Shown here: positions 36,405 through 45,140 of the stretch, piece after piece
Layout: every line of letters starts with the position of its first letter
Numbering within the stretch: the first letter of the stretch is position 1
Assembly (NCBI RefSeq): GCF_012275515.1
Contig: NZ_JAAZQL010000001.1
Span: 851,006 to 915,005, forward strand
Source of the DNA: Novosphingobium sp. SG707
Lineage (GTDB): Bacteria > Pseudomonadota > Alphaproteobacteria > Sphingomonadales > Sphingomonadaceae
Length of the DNA stretch: 64,000 bases
Direction: 5' to 3'
The notes under the pieces: generated by a model
What the model saw: only the letters and a program-made list of their open reading frames with translations
Told to the model about the DNA's origin: nothing
The model's database searches: none
Program-made: the position numbers and the translations under genes

Positions 36405-37445
36405 CTAGACGCGAATGACCACCTTGCCCAACTTGGCACCTTTGGCGGCATAATCCAGCGCTTCATTGGCTTCCTCGAAGGAGAAACGGCGGTCGATGAC
36501 AGGGCGGACATTGTGCTCGACCATCTTGTCCATCATGTCCTTGAACATGGCGCGGCTGCCCACGACGATGCCCTTCATCGTCAGGTCGCGCATGATCAGC
36601 AGCCCCAGACGGCGCGGGGCGGCGGCGTTGACCCAGACCCGGTCCTTGTTCACCGGGCTGGAGTCGACCGACATGATCCGTCCGCCTGAGGCGCAGGATT
36701 GCAGACAGCCGTCCAACTCGGCCATGCCCACCGTGTTGACGACCAGATTGGCGCCCTTGCCGTCGGTCAGGTCCATGACCGCATCATGCCAATCGGGATG
36801 CGTCCTGTAATTGATGCCCGCATCGGCGCCGATGTCCTTCATGCGGGCGATCTTTTCATCGCTGGACGAGGTGATGATGACCCGCGCGCCCATCATCTTG
36901 CCCCATTGCGCGGCAAACACCGAAACGCCGCCGGTGCCGATGGTCACCATCGTCTCGCCGGGCTGGATCTTGCCGGTTGCCATCACGGCCTGCCACGCGG
37001 TCAGCCCGGCGCTGGGCAAGGTGCCCGCGTCTTCATGACTGAGCGCATCGGGGATCTTGATCAGCGCCTCGGCCGGCACGACCGCCTGTTCACGCAAAAA
37101 GCCGTCGAGCGTCTGGCCATGGTCCACCAGTTTCATGCTCTCGTGCCACGGGCCATCGAGCCACAGCCGATAATGCGGCATCGTCACCCGGTCGCCGATC
37201 TGAACCTGCGTCACGCCCTCGCCCAGCGCCATTACATCGCCTGCCATGTCGCAAAGGGGAATATGTTGCGGCGCGGAGGCCGAGCGCTCCATCATCCCGG
37301 TCGACATGATATGGAAATCGCGCGCGTTCGGACCGGTCGAACGAATGCGCACCAGCGCCTCGCCGGGGCGGGGGGTGGGATCGGGGCGTTCAACCAGACG
37401 AAGCCGCCGCGTTTGGGCAAAATCGCCGACTTCATAAGCTCTCAC
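36405..37445 (-). CDS. zinc-type alcohol dehydrogenase-like oxidoreductase (MDR)
   Basis: A 346-residue medium-chain dehydrogenase/reductase. The N-terminal GroES-like domain reads GDVMALGEGVTQVQIGDRVT. The nucleotide-binding domain has MVTIGTGGVSVFAAQWGKMM. The usual catalytic and structural zinc cysteines are absent, so it is likely a zinc-independent NADPH quinone or enal reductase type. It stands alone, convergent with DUF1398. Confidence 0.85.
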   Translation of the reverse strand: MRAYEVGDFAQTRRLRLVERPDPTPRPGEALVRIRSTGPNARDFHIMSTGMMERSASAPQHIPLCDMAGDVMALGEGVTQVQIGDRVTMPHYRLWLDGPWHESMKLVDHGQTLDGFLREQAVVPAEALIKIPDALSHEDAGTLPSAGLTAWQAVMATGKIQPGETMVTIGTGGVSVFAAQWGKMMGARVIITSSSDEKIARMKDIGADAGINYRTHPDWHDAVMDLTDGKGANLVVNTVGMAELDGCLQSCASGGRIMSVDSSPVNKDRVWVNAAAPRRLGLLIMRDLTMKGIVVGSRAMFKDMMDKMVEHNVRPVIDRRFSFEEANEALDYAAKGAKLGKVVIRV

Positions 37446-37601
37446 GGATCAAACCTCCTGCTTCGCCGCCGCCCCACGGCCTTGTGCATCAGAGGTAGAG
37501 GGGCCAATTTCATCCTTACCGCGCCATATTCCTCATGCTCGCTGTTCGGATGCTGTCTATGCGCCATCGCCACCAAACGGATATACCCCGCCCAACGACA
37601 A

Positions 37602-37635
37602 GGGGCCCCGGCGATCCATCAATCGCCAAGGCCCC
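37602..37635. terminator. hairpin downstream of the OmpA-family gene
   Basis: GGGGC...GGCGAT and ATCGCC...GCCCC pair around a six-base loop, with a small internal loop. There is no T run, so it may be a rho-dependent or processing structure at the end of the minus-strand transcript. Confidence 0.35.
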
Positions 37636-37691
37636 AGGCATGGCCCGTCATCCTCCGCCGGAGACGGGCCCAAGCGCTGTCCTGCGGGTAT

Positions 37692-38561
37692 TTAGACCCC
37701 GTCAACCGCCTTGCTGACCAGCACGTTGACCGAAACGCGGCGGTTCTGTGCCTTGCCTTCGGGCGTGTCATTGCTGGCCAGAGGATCGGCCTTGGCCATG
37801 CCGGTCGGGGTCAGCATGCGATAGGGCTTCCAGTGGCAGGCCTGCTGGAGATAGTTGATCACGCTGCTGGCGCGCTTCTCGCTCAATGTCTGGTTGAAAT
37901 CGTCGCTGCCGGTCGCATCGGTATAGCCTACCACCAGCAGAAGCGCGTTGCTCACGCCCTCGGCCTGACTGGCCGCATTGCAAAGCTCGGCCTTGTCCTG
38001 CGGCGAGAGAGTTGCCTTGCCGGTGTCGAAATGGACATTGGTCGTGCTCTTGACGTTGTAATTGTCAATGTCTGCCATACGCCCGCGCAACGCCTCAGTG
38101 GCCGCCTCGTTGGAGGCAAAGCGCTGGTCGGTGCCGTGGCGGACCATGTTCGCCATCTTCAGATCGCCCTGACGCAGCGTGATCTGGCTGGCCAGCAACC
38201 CGCCGGGAAACTGCATCGTGCGCACCGTCACCGGCAGACCGTTGAGCAAGGCCCCGCCGTCCATCTTGTTGCTGCCGAACAGGCCCTTGCTGGCCTTGAT
38301 CACGGTGGCTTCATTATAGGCAATCACCGATTTGGTGCCATCAGGGCCGGTAACCTGCACCCGGTTGCCCCCGCGCGCCGAGATAAAGCCCTTGATCTCG
38401 GGCCCGGGCGTCATTTGCGAGGCATCGGGGATGGGGGTGCCGTTGACGGTGATATCAGCCTTGGCGGCCTCGGGCGATTGGGCCGAAACGGCGGCCGCCA
38501 TGGTCATCGCACTGGTGGCCAGCAGAACCAGAATTCCCGACTTTTTGGACATGACACGCAT
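37692..38561 (-). CDS. OmpA-family outer membrane protein
   Basis: A 289-residue protein with a signal peptide ending near AAAVSA, a middle beta-rich part (ADITVNGTPIPDASQ), and a C-terminal OmpA peptidoglycan-binding domain: VHFDTGKATLSPQDKAEL, then VVGYTDATGSDDFNQTLSEK and NRRVSVNV. It likely tethers the outer membrane to the wall. The start follows AAAAGGAGTTGTGTG. An inverted repeat lies just upstream of the start. Confidence 0.87.
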   Translation of the reverse strand: MRVMSKKSGILVLLATSAMTMAAAVSAQSPEAAKADITVNGTPIPDASQMTPGPEIKGFISARGGNRVQVTGPDGTKSVIAYNEATVIKASKGLFGSNKMDGGALLNGLPVTVRTMQFPGGLLASQITLRQGDLKMANMVRHGTDQRFASNEAATEALRGRMADIDNYNVKSTTNVHFDTGKATLSPQDKAELCNAASQAEGVSNALLLVVGYTDATGSDDFNQTLSEKRASSVINYLQQACHWKPYRMLTPTGMAKADPLASNDTPEGKAQNRRVSVNVLVSKAVDGV

Positions 38562-38581
38562 CACACAACTCCTTTTCGAAT

Positions 38582-38621
38582 TCCACCAGAGCGGCGTGTC
38601 AGTTCGATCATTTCTGGTGGA
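38582..38621. promoter_or_regulatory. inverted repeat in the OmpA-family leader
   Basis: TCCACCAGA (38582-38590) and TCTGGTGGA (38613-38621) are perfect 9-base arms with a 22-base spacer, 20 bases upstream of the ATG. It could be an RNA hairpin in the leader or an operator. Confidence 0.4.
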
Positions 38622-38839
38622 TGAAGGTTGCATTCAAGCATTAGTCAGGGAGGACAGAACGGTTACAACTTGCGACGAATTGTGTCTGGACGGACGTTTT
38701 TGGAGCGATTTCGACTCATTCGACAGCCGCTGATCCACCATGCCAGGGCACGCAAAGCCGCCCGCGCAGGCCCGACAGGACCAGCAGAATCGCCGCCCAG
38801 CGCCGCGCCCAGCGTGATCGCCGTCTGGATCACCGCCAC

Positions 38840-38953
38840 GATCAGCTTGGACACCGGGACGCCCAGACGATTGCCCGCGATATCGAGCAGCGCCGTTTCC
38901 ACCGCGTATTTGGCGAAATGGTTGCCGCGCCAGTTCATCGGCCATTTCCTCAA
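38840..38953 (-). pseudogene. remnant of a muconate cycloisomerase (catB) gene
   Basis: On the minus strand this stretch encodes RGNHFAKYAVETALLDIAG followed by NRLGVPVSKLI. It matches the intact CatB at 40074-41231 in 26 of 30 residues, and the DNA is clearly similar as well. Nothing before or after it continues the CatB sequence. The coding then turns into AVIQTAITLGAALGG, which resembles a transporter (MFS) helix and is out of frame soon after. So it is a short internal catB piece joined to another decayed gene. It lies in the opposite orientation to the intact catB. Confidence 0.75.
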
Positions 38954-39030
38954 AAATTGATGAGGCGCGGCATCAGTACGGCGCCCCCGGGGCGCTCAGA
39001 CGCAACGCGTCATGCAGCGTTGAGCCATTT

Positions 39031-39966
39031 TCATGATGGCGCGCCCGACACCTGCAGGCCCGCCGGAACGCCATAGCCCCATTCCTGATACATGCGCGCG
39101 ATCACCGCCCCCATCAGTTCCAGTTCGGGCGATGTGTCTCCTGCACGGTGGCTCAGGATAATCGGTGAGGTCGCCGGTTCGGCCAGCTCGCGAAAGGCGA
39201 CATCGTGGCTGCGCGCGCGGCGTACCGATTCCGGCACGATCGCCATCCCTTCCTCGGCGGCGACCAGCCCGATGGCGATCTGCAATTCGCGTGCCTCATG
39301 GACGATGCGCGGTTCGACGGCATGATCGCGGAACAGCGAGATGACCTGATCGGCATAGCTGGGGCGCGGCGAGCGGGGATAAAGGATCTGCGGCTCGTCG
39401 GCCAGTTCCTTGAGCGAGACCGGCCCTTCCTGTCGGGCCAGAGGATGATCCATCGGAAAGGCTGCGATCAGCCTTTCGTGGCGCAGGATGATGCGGCGCA
39501 CCGCCGGATCCTCGAAACGGATGCGACCAAATCCGATGTCGATCCGCCCGTCCTTGAGCGCGGCGATCTGATCCAGCGTCGTGCTTTCCACCAGCACCAG
39601 TTCGACATCGCGCGCCGCCTTGCGAAATTCACGGATCAGTTCGGGCAGCCGCGCATAAATGGTCGAGGCGACAAAGCCCAGCACCAGCCGCCGCCGCTTG
39701 CTGGTGGCCGCCGCGCGCACCATGGTCTGCAGATCCTCCATCCGGGCCAGCATCTGCAAGGCCTGCGAATAGAGCAGCTTACCCACCGGCGTCAGCCGCA
39801 GAGGCCGGGTGGTACGGTCCAGCAAGGGAGAGCCGACATCGACCTCAAGCTGTTGTATCGCCCGCGACAGGGGCGGCTGGGCGATATGCAGCCTTTCGGC
39901 GGCGCGGTGGAAATTGCCCTCCTCGGTCACGGCGACGAAGTAGCGCAGGAGTCGCAAATCGATCAT
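39031..39966 (-). CDS. LysR-family regulator of the cat-ben operon (CatM/BenM-like)
   Basis: A 311-residue LysR protein. The N-terminus DLRLLRYFVAVTEEGNFHRA, then LHIAQPPLSRAIQQLE, is the CatR/CatM/BenM subgroup pattern. It is divergent from catB, and an exact ATAC-N7-GTAT site lies three bases from its start, so it should be autoregulated and activate the operon. CatM and BenM respond to cis,cis-muconate (and benzoate for BenM); by analogy so would this one. The start follows GAGGTATGG. Confidence 0.88.
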   Translation of the reverse strand: MIDLRLLRYFVAVTEEGNFHRAAERLHIAQPPLSRAIQQLEVDVGSPLLDRTTRPLRLTPVGKLLYSQALQMLARMEDLQTMVRAAATSKRRRLVLGFVASTIYARLPELIREFRKAARDVELVLVESTTLDQIAALKDGRIDIGFGRIRFEDPAVRRIILRHERLIAAFPMDHPLARQEGPVSLKELADEPQILYPRSPRPSYADQVISLFRDHAVEPRIVHEARELQIAIGLVAAEEGMAIVPESVRRARSHDVAFRELAEPATSPIILSHRAGDTSPELELMGAVIARMYQEWGYGVPAGLQVSGAPS

Positions 39967-39969
39967 TCC

Positions 39970-39984
39970 ATACCTCACAGGTAT
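39970..39984. promoter_or_regulatory. CatM/BenM-type operator
   Basis: ATACCTCACAGGTAT matches the ATAC-N7-GTAT consensus of CatM and BenM exactly. It sits between the divergent LysR gene and catB, overlapping the LysR ribosome site. Confidence 0.7.
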
Positions 39985-40073
39985 CAAGGTGACACCGCAT
40001 TGATCTTTGTTGAGGGGCGCCGAAACCCTTAATCAGATCCCAAGCCAACTAACCCTTACGGAGAGTCGCCGCA

Positions 40074-41231
40074 ATGGCCAGCCTGGATCTTTCCGATACC
40101 TATATCGTCGATGTGCCGACCATTCGCCCGCATGTGCTGGCCATGGCCACCATGCATTATCAATCGATGGTCATCGTCCGCCTGATCGATTCCGATGGGG
40201 TCGAAGGCATTGGCGAAGGCACCACCATCGGGGGTCTGAGCTATGGCGAGGAAAGCCCCGAGAGCATCAAGTCGGCCATCGACACCTATATCATCCCGGT
40301 CCTGCAGACCTGCGACATTGCGCAGGTGGGCGCGACCATGGCCAAGGTGGCCAAATGCGTGCGCGGCAACCATTTCGCCAAATGCGCGGTGGAAACGGCC
40401 CTGCTCGATATGGCGGGCAAGCGTCTGGGCGTGCCTGTGTCCGAGCTGATCGGCGGCGGACGGCGGCGCGAGAGCCTGCCTGTCGCATGGACGCTGGCCA
40501 GCGGCGATACGGCCCGCGACATTGCCGAGGGCGAGGAGATGCTCGACCGCCGCCGCCATCGCATTTTCAAGCTGAAGATCGGCAAGCGGGAAGTGCGCGA
40601 GGATGTCGCCCATGTCGGCGCGATCTGCAAGGCGCTGGGCAACCGGGCCAGCGTGCGCGTCGATGTCAACCAGAACTGGAGCGAGGCGCAGGCCAAGCTG
40701 GGCATGGCGATGCTGCATGATGTGGGCTGCGAGCTGGTAGAACAGCCGATCGCGGGCGACGATATTGCTGCCATGGCGCGCCTCTCGCAATCGCAGCCCG
40801 TCGCGCTGATGGCCGACGAGGCGCTGCATGGCCCGCGCAGCGCGATGCGCATAGCCTCGGCCCATGCGGCGGGGGTCTTTGCGCTGAAGATCGCGCAATC
40901 GGGCGGGCTTTTCGCCACGGCGGAAGTCGCCGCCATCGGCGCGGCCTCGGGCATCGGCCTCTATGGCGGCACGATGCTGGAAGGCGGGATCGGCACCATC
41001 GCCTCGGCCCATGTCTTTGCCACCTTGCCCGAATTGGCGTGGGGGACGGAATTGTTCGGTCCCCTGCTGCAAACTGAGGAAATCCTGTCCGAGCCGCTGG
41101 CCTATGGCGATTTCTCGCTGAGCCTGCCGCAAGGCCCCGGTCTGGGCGTCACGCTCGACCTCGACAAGCTGGCGCACTTCCGCCGTGATCGCACCGCCCC
41201 CACCCTTCACCCCATCGGCGCAGGAGCCTGA
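40074..41231 (+). CDS. catB: muconate cycloisomerase
   Basis: A 385-residue enolase-superfamily enzyme that closes cis,cis-muconate to muconolactone. The catalytic KxK is Lys166 and Lys168 (FKLKIGK). The metal ligands are in VRVDVNQNW, VEQPIAGDD and ALMADEAL. EGIGEGTTIGGLSYGEES near residue 45 is typical of CatB. First gene of the plus-strand operon. A decayed copy of residues about 97-126 lies on the other side of the regulator. Confidence 0.93.
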   Translation: MASLDLSDTYIVDVPTIRPHVLAMATMHYQSMVIVRLIDSDGVEGIGEGTTIGGLSYGEESPESIKSAIDTYIIPVLQTCDIAQVGATMAKVAKCVRGNHFAKCAVETALLDMAGKRLGVPVSELIGGGRRRESLPVAWTLASGDTARDIAEGEEMLDRRRHRIFKLKIGKREVREDVAHVGAICKALGNRASVRVDVNQNWSEAQAKLGMAMLHDVGCELVEQPIAGDDIAAMARLSQSQPVALMADEALHGPRSAMRIASAHAAGVFALKIAQSGGLFATAEVAAIGAASGIGLYGGTMLEGGIGTIASAHVFATLPELAWGTELFGPLLQTEEILSEPLAYGDFSLSLPQGPGLGVTLDLDKLAHFRRDRTAPTLHPIGAGA

Positions 41232-41236
41232 ACCCC

Positions 41237-41527
41237 ATGTTGTTCATGGTCGAAATGGACGTCAACATCCCTCACGATCTCGATACGGCCACAGCCGACC
41301 GGATCAAGGCCGAGGAAAAGGCCTATTCCCAGACGCTTCAGGCATCGGGCGTGTGGCGCCACATCTGGCGCAAGGCCGGGCTTTATTCGAATGTCTCGAT
41401 CTTTGACGTCGAGAGCAATGCCGCCCTCCACGATCTGCTGATCGCGCTGCCGCTTTACCCCTTCATGACGATGAAGGTGACGCCGCTGTGCCGCCACCCC
41501 TCCGCCATCCATGAGGATGACCGTTAA
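41237..41527 (+). CDS. catC: muconolactone delta-isomerase
   Basis: A 96-residue protein with the family opening MLFMVEMDVNIPHDLD, then VWRHIWRKAGLYSNVSIFDV and LPLYPFMTMKVTPLCRHPS. It turns muconolactone into 3-oxoadipate enol-lactone and acts as a cytoplasmic decamer in known members. Five bases after catB. Confidence 0.95.
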   Translation: MLFMVEMDVNIPHDLDTATADRIKAEEKAYSQTLQASGVWRHIWRKAGLYSNVSIFDVESNAALHDLLIALPLYPFMTMKVTPLCRHPSAIHEDDR

Positions 41528-41550
41528 ACACTTTGCCGGGAGAGTATAAA

Positions 41551-42465
41551 ATGGACGTAAGCTTCGTAAAAACCCCCGAAATCCAGCAGTTGCTCGACCG
41601 CGCCGCGGGCGTCAACGAGAGCGGCGGCAATCCCCGCTTCAAGGCCATCATGCGCGATCTGTTTCAGTCGGTGATGGAACTGATCGTGCGCCATGATATT
41701 TCGGAAAGCGAATTCTGGCTGGCGATGAAGTTTCTGGCCGATGGCGCGGGTGAGATCGGCCTGATCGTGCCGGGCACCGGCATCGAGCATTTCCTCGACC
41801 TCTATATGGACGCCAAGGATGCCGAGGCGGGCCTGACCGGCGGCACGCCGCGCACCATCGAAGGCCCGCTCTATGTCGCGGGCGCGCCACTGGTCGAGGG
41901 CAATGTCAACCTGAGCACCGATCCTGACGAAGGCACGCAGGTGCTGCACATGACCGGCGCGGTGACTGGCCCCGATGGCGAGCCGGTCCAGAATGCGATC
42001 CTGCATGTCTGGCACGCCAATTCGCAAGGCTGGTATTCACATTTCGATCCCACCGGCGAACAGACCCCGTTCAACAACCGCCGCCGGATCAAGCTGGGCG
42101 CGGATGGCAAATATGCGTTCCATTCGAAAATGCCCAGCGGCTATTCCGTGCCCCCGCAGGGCGCGACCGATCAGTTGATGCAGGCGCTGGGCCGTCATGG
42201 CAATCGCCCCGCCCATGTGCATTTCTTCATCGAGGCGCCCGGCTATCGCACGCTGACCACGCAGATCAATTTCGGTGACGATCCCTTTGCTGCCGACGAT
42301 TTCGCCTTTGGCACCCGTGAGGGCCTGCTGCCGGTGCCCAACCGTCAGGGTGACGCTGCCTATATCGCCTTCGATTTTCAGCTTCAGCGCGCCCATGACG
42401 CCGCTGACGAAGGCTTCTCCTCGCGCAGCCGGGCCCAGGCCCAGCCTGCGGTCGAAAACGCCTGA
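41551..42465 (+). CDS. catA: catechol 1,2-dioxygenase
   Basis: A 304-residue intradiol dioxygenase. The ferric iron ligands are Tyr162 (GWYSHFD), Tyr198 (PSGYSV), His222 and His224 (RPAHVHFF). An N-terminal helical linker domain (FVKTPEIQQLLDRAAGVNES) marks the CatA rather than the protocatechuate type. It cleaves catechol to cis,cis-muconate. The ATG follows GGGAGAGTATAAA. Confidence 0.95.
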   Translation: MDVSFVKTPEIQQLLDRAAGVNESGGNPRFKAIMRDLFQSVMELIVRHDISESEFWLAMKFLADGAGEIGLIVPGTGIEHFLDLYMDAKDAEAGLTGGTPRTIEGPLYVAGAPLVEGNVNLSTDPDEGTQVLHMTGAVTGPDGEPVQNAILHVWHANSQGWYSHFDPTGEQTPFNNRRRIKLGADGKYAFHSKMPSGYSVPPQGATDQLMQALGRHGNRPAHVHFFIEAPGYRTLTTQINFGDDPFAADDFAFGTREGLLPVPNRQGDAAYIAFDFQLQRAHDAADEGFSSRSRAQAQPAVENA

Positions 42466-42478
42466 ACGGAGAGGGACA

Positions 42479-43828
42479 ATGGACGAAGGGCTGATCGGGC
42501 GCATTGCCGGCGCCGTGGTGGATGATCCGGCAACCGGGATCTTCCGTTGCCGCCGCGATGTTTTCACCGACCCTGAATTGTTCGAACTGGAGATGAAATA
42601 TATCTTCGAGAGCAATTGGGTCTATCTGGCCCATGAAAGCCAGATCGAGAACAAGAACGACTATCTGACCGCCTGGATCGGGCGCACCCCGGTGATCCTG
42701 AACCGGGCCAAGGATGGCGCTCTGAACTGCGTGGTCAATGCCTGCGCGCATCGCGGGGCGAAACTGTGCCGCCGCAAGCGGGGCAATCAGCCGCTCTTCG
42801 TCTGTCCCTTCCACGGCTGGAGCTTCAAGACCGACGGCAAGCTGCTGCGCGCCAAGGACGCCAGCAGCGGGGCCTATCCGGAAAGCTTTGACCACGAAGG
42901 CTCGCATGACCTGACCCGCGTTCGGGTGGAAAGCTATCGCGGCTTCATCTTCGGCTCGCTCAACCACGATGTCCTGCCGCTGGCCGATCATCTGGGCGAG
43001 GCCAGGGTCATCATCGACCAGATGGTCGATCAGGCGCCCGAGGGGCTGGAGGTGCTGACCGGCAATTCCACCTATACGTTCGACGGCAACTGGAAGATGC
43101 AGATGGAGAATGGCTGTGACGGCTATCACGTCAGCTCGGTCCATGAAAACTATCAGTCCACCATGGGCCGCCGCGCCGAAGGCGGCACCAAGGCGGTCGA
43201 TGCCAACGGCTGGTCCAAGGCTCCGGCCAGCGGGGTCTATGGCTTTGAACATGGCCATATCCTGCTCTGGACCCAGGTGCTGAACCCCGAGGTGCGCCCG
43301 GTGTGGAACCTGAAGCCGCAGCTTGAGGAACGTCTGGGCGCGGACAAGGCGCGGTTCATTCTGGAGCAGACGCGCAATCTGGCGCTCTATCCCAATGTGT
43401 TCCTGATGGATCAGTTCTCCACCCAGATCCGCGTGGTGCGCCCGATCGACGTCCACACCACCGAAGTCACGATCTATTGCTATGCCCCGCGCGGCGAAAG
43501 CCCCGAAGATCGCGCCCATCGCATCCGCCAGTATGAGGATTTCTTCAACGTGTCCGGCATGGGCACACCCGACGATCTGGAGGAATTCCGCTCCTGCCAA
43601 TCGGCCTATGAGGGTGCAGGCGGCCTGTGGAACGACCTGAGCCGCGGGGCCAGGCGCTGGATCGCCGGGCCGGACGCCAATGCCGTCGCAATGGGCATGA
43701 ACCCCCTGCTGTCAAGCGAGCGCAGCGAGGACGAGGGCCTGTTTGTGCGCCAGCATGAATATTGGGCGCAGGTCATGATGGAGGGCCTGACCCGCGATGG
43801 CCATGGACTAATGGAGGCGGCACAATGA
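42479..43828 (+). CDS. benA: benzoate 1,2-dioxygenase large subunit
   Basis: A 449-residue Rieske oxygenase alpha subunit. The Rieske ligands are Cys89 and His91 (ACAHRGAKLC) and Cys109 and His112 (CPFHGWSF). The mononuclear iron site lies in ENGCDGYHVSSVHENY. Similarity to BenA/XylX is strong in YIFESNWVYLAHESQI. With BenB it turns benzoate into the cis-diol. The start after GGAGAGGGACA sits 13 bases after catA; a long extension upstream would overlap catA and was rejected. Confidence 0.92.
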   Translation: MDEGLIGRIAGAVVDDPATGIFRCRRDVFTDPELFELEMKYIFESNWVYLAHESQIENKNDYLTAWIGRTPVILNRAKDGALNCVVNACAHRGAKLCRRKRGNQPLFVCPFHGWSFKTDGKLLRAKDASSGAYPESFDHEGSHDLTRVRVESYRGFIFGSLNHDVLPLADHLGEARVIIDQMVDQAPEGLEVLTGNSTYTFDGNWKMQMENGCDGYHVSSVHENYQSTMGRRAEGGTKAVDANGWSKAPASGVYGFEHGHILLWTQVLNPEVRPVWNLKPQLEERLGADKARFILEQTRNLALYPNVFLMDQFSTQIRVVRPIDVHTTEVTIYCYAPRGESPEDRAHRIRQYEDFFNVSGMGTPDDLEEFRSCQSAYEGAGGLWNDLSRGARRWIAGPDANAVAMGMNPLLSSERSEDEGLFVRQHEYWAQVMMEGLTRDGHGLMEAAQ

Positions 43829-44331
43829 CCATCGCTCTCGAACAATCCCTGTCCCATGCCGACATCTGCGCCTTCCTCTACCGCGAGGCGCGCCTGCTGG
43901 ATGATCGCGATTTTGACGCATGGCTGGAATGCTATGCGGACAATGTCGAATATTGGATGCCGGCATGGACCGATGATGACGCGCTGACCACCGACCCGCA
44001 GCGCGAGATCTCGCTGATCTATTACGCCAATCGCAAGGGGCTGGAGGACCGGGTCTATCGGCTCAACACCGAACGCTCCTCGGCCAGCACGCCCGAGGCG
44101 CGCACCGCCCATTTCATCGCCAATGTCGAGGTTTTGGCGGTTGCCGATGGCGCGCTCGATCTGCGCTACAACTGGCATACGCTCAGCCACCGCTATCAGC
44201 AGACCGCGCAGTTTTTCGGGACGACCTTCCTGACGCTGGACACGCGCGGGGATGAGCCCAAAATCCTGAAGAAGAAGATCGTTTTGAAAGACGATTACAT
44301 TCATCAGGTCATCGACATCTACCACGTCTGA
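43825..44331 (+). CDS. benB: benzoate 1,2-dioxygenase small subunit
   Basis: A 168-residue beta subunit with the SnoaL/NTF2-like cone: FLYREARLLDDRDFDAWLEC, then DNVEYWMPAWTDDDALTTDP, as in BenB/XylY. It is structural. The ATG overlaps the benA stop (ATGA). The gene expected next, benC, is missing; benD follows. Confidence 0.93.
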   Translation: MTIALEQSLSHADICAFLYREARLLDDRDFDAWLECYADNVEYWMPAWTDDDALTTDPQREISLIYYANRKGLEDRVYRLNTERSSASTPEARTAHFIANVEVLAVADGALDLRYNWHTLSHRYQQTAQFFGTTFLTLDTRGDEPKILKKKIVLKDDYIHQVIDIYHV

Positions 44332-44343
44332 GGAGCAAGCGCT

Positions 44344-45129
44344 GTGATCTTTCAGGGACGTTTCGCGGGTAAGGTGATGGTCGTTACCGGCGCGGCGCAG
44401 GGCATCGGCGCGGGCGTGGCAACCCGCGCGGCGGCCGAAGGGGCCAGCCTCGTTCTGGTTGACCGTGCGCCCTTTGTCACCGAGGTCGAAGAGGCCATCA
44501 TCGCGGCAGGCGGCAAGGCGATCTCGGTCCAATGCGACCTTGAAACCTATGAAGGCGCGGTCCATGCCATGGCAGCGGCCATCAAGGCGTTTGGCCGGAT
44601 CGATATCCTCGTCAACAATGTCGGCGGAGCGATCCGCATGCGGCCCTATGCCGAGTTTGCGCCCGAGCAGATCGACGCGGAAATCCGCCGCTCGCTGATG
44701 CCCACGCTCTATGGCTGCCATGCCGCGCTGCCCGCCATGCTGGCGCAGAGGGCAGGCGTGATCGTCAATGTCTCCTCCAACGCCACGCGTGGCATCCGCC
44801 GTGTGCCCTATTCGGCGGCCAAGGGCGGGATCAATGGGATGACACAGGCGCTGGCCATGGAATATGCCGAAGCGGGCATACGCGTTGTCGCGACCGCGCC
44901 GGGGGGTACAAAGGCGCCCCCACGCCGCACCCCGCGCAATGCCGAAGGCGACAATGCGCAGGAGCAGGCATGGATGGCGCAGGCCGTCGAACAGGTCACG
45001 CAATCGGCCTTCATGAAGCGCTATGGCACGCTGGAGGAGCAGATCGCCCCGATCCTCTTCCTCGCCTCGGACGAGGCCAGCTATATCACCGGATCGGTGC
45101 TGCCCGTGGCGGGCGGCGATCTGGGCTGA
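44344..45129 (+). CDS. benD: benzoate cis-diol dehydrogenase
   Basis: A 261-residue short-chain dehydrogenase. It has the NAD site VTGAAQGIGAGVATRAAAEG, VNNVGGAIRMRPY, catalytic Ser in IVNVSSNATRG and YSAAKGG with Tyr and Lys. It oxidises and decarboxylates the cis-diol from BenAB to catechol, which CatA then cleaves. The start is a GTG. Confidence 0.92.
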   Translation: MIFQGRFAGKVMVVTGAAQGIGAGVATRAAAEGASLVLVDRAPFVTEVEEAIIAAGGKAISVQCDLETYEGAVHAMAAAIKAFGRIDILVNNVGGAIRMRPYAEFAPEQIDAEIRRSLMPTLYGCHAALPAMLAQRAGVIVNVSSNATRGIRRVPYSAAKGGINGMTQALAMEYAEAGIRVVATAPGGTKAPPRRTPRNAEGDNAQEQAWMAQAVEQVTQSAFMKRYGTLEEQIAPILFLASDEASYITGSVLPVAGGDLG

Positions 45130-45140
45130 GGGAGTTCATC

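Larger units (their letters stand above)
38562..39030. other. 469-bp gap with decayed coding sequence
   Basis: Apart from the OmpA leader and the catB remnant, about 38690-38840 looks like the C-terminus of a lost MFS-type transporter (ILLVLSGLRGR in another frame). A GCGCCCCCGGGGCGC palindrome is at 38981-38995. No intact gene is present. Confidence 0.5.

Noticed and set aside
38981..38995. GCGCCCCCGGGGCGC palindrome as a terminator
   Set aside because: A one-base centre cannot form a loop without losing pairs, and no T run follows on either strand.
42275..42478. Upstream extension of benA
   Set aside because: It would overlap 190 bases of catA; the ATG with a good ribosome site gives the family's usual N-terminus.
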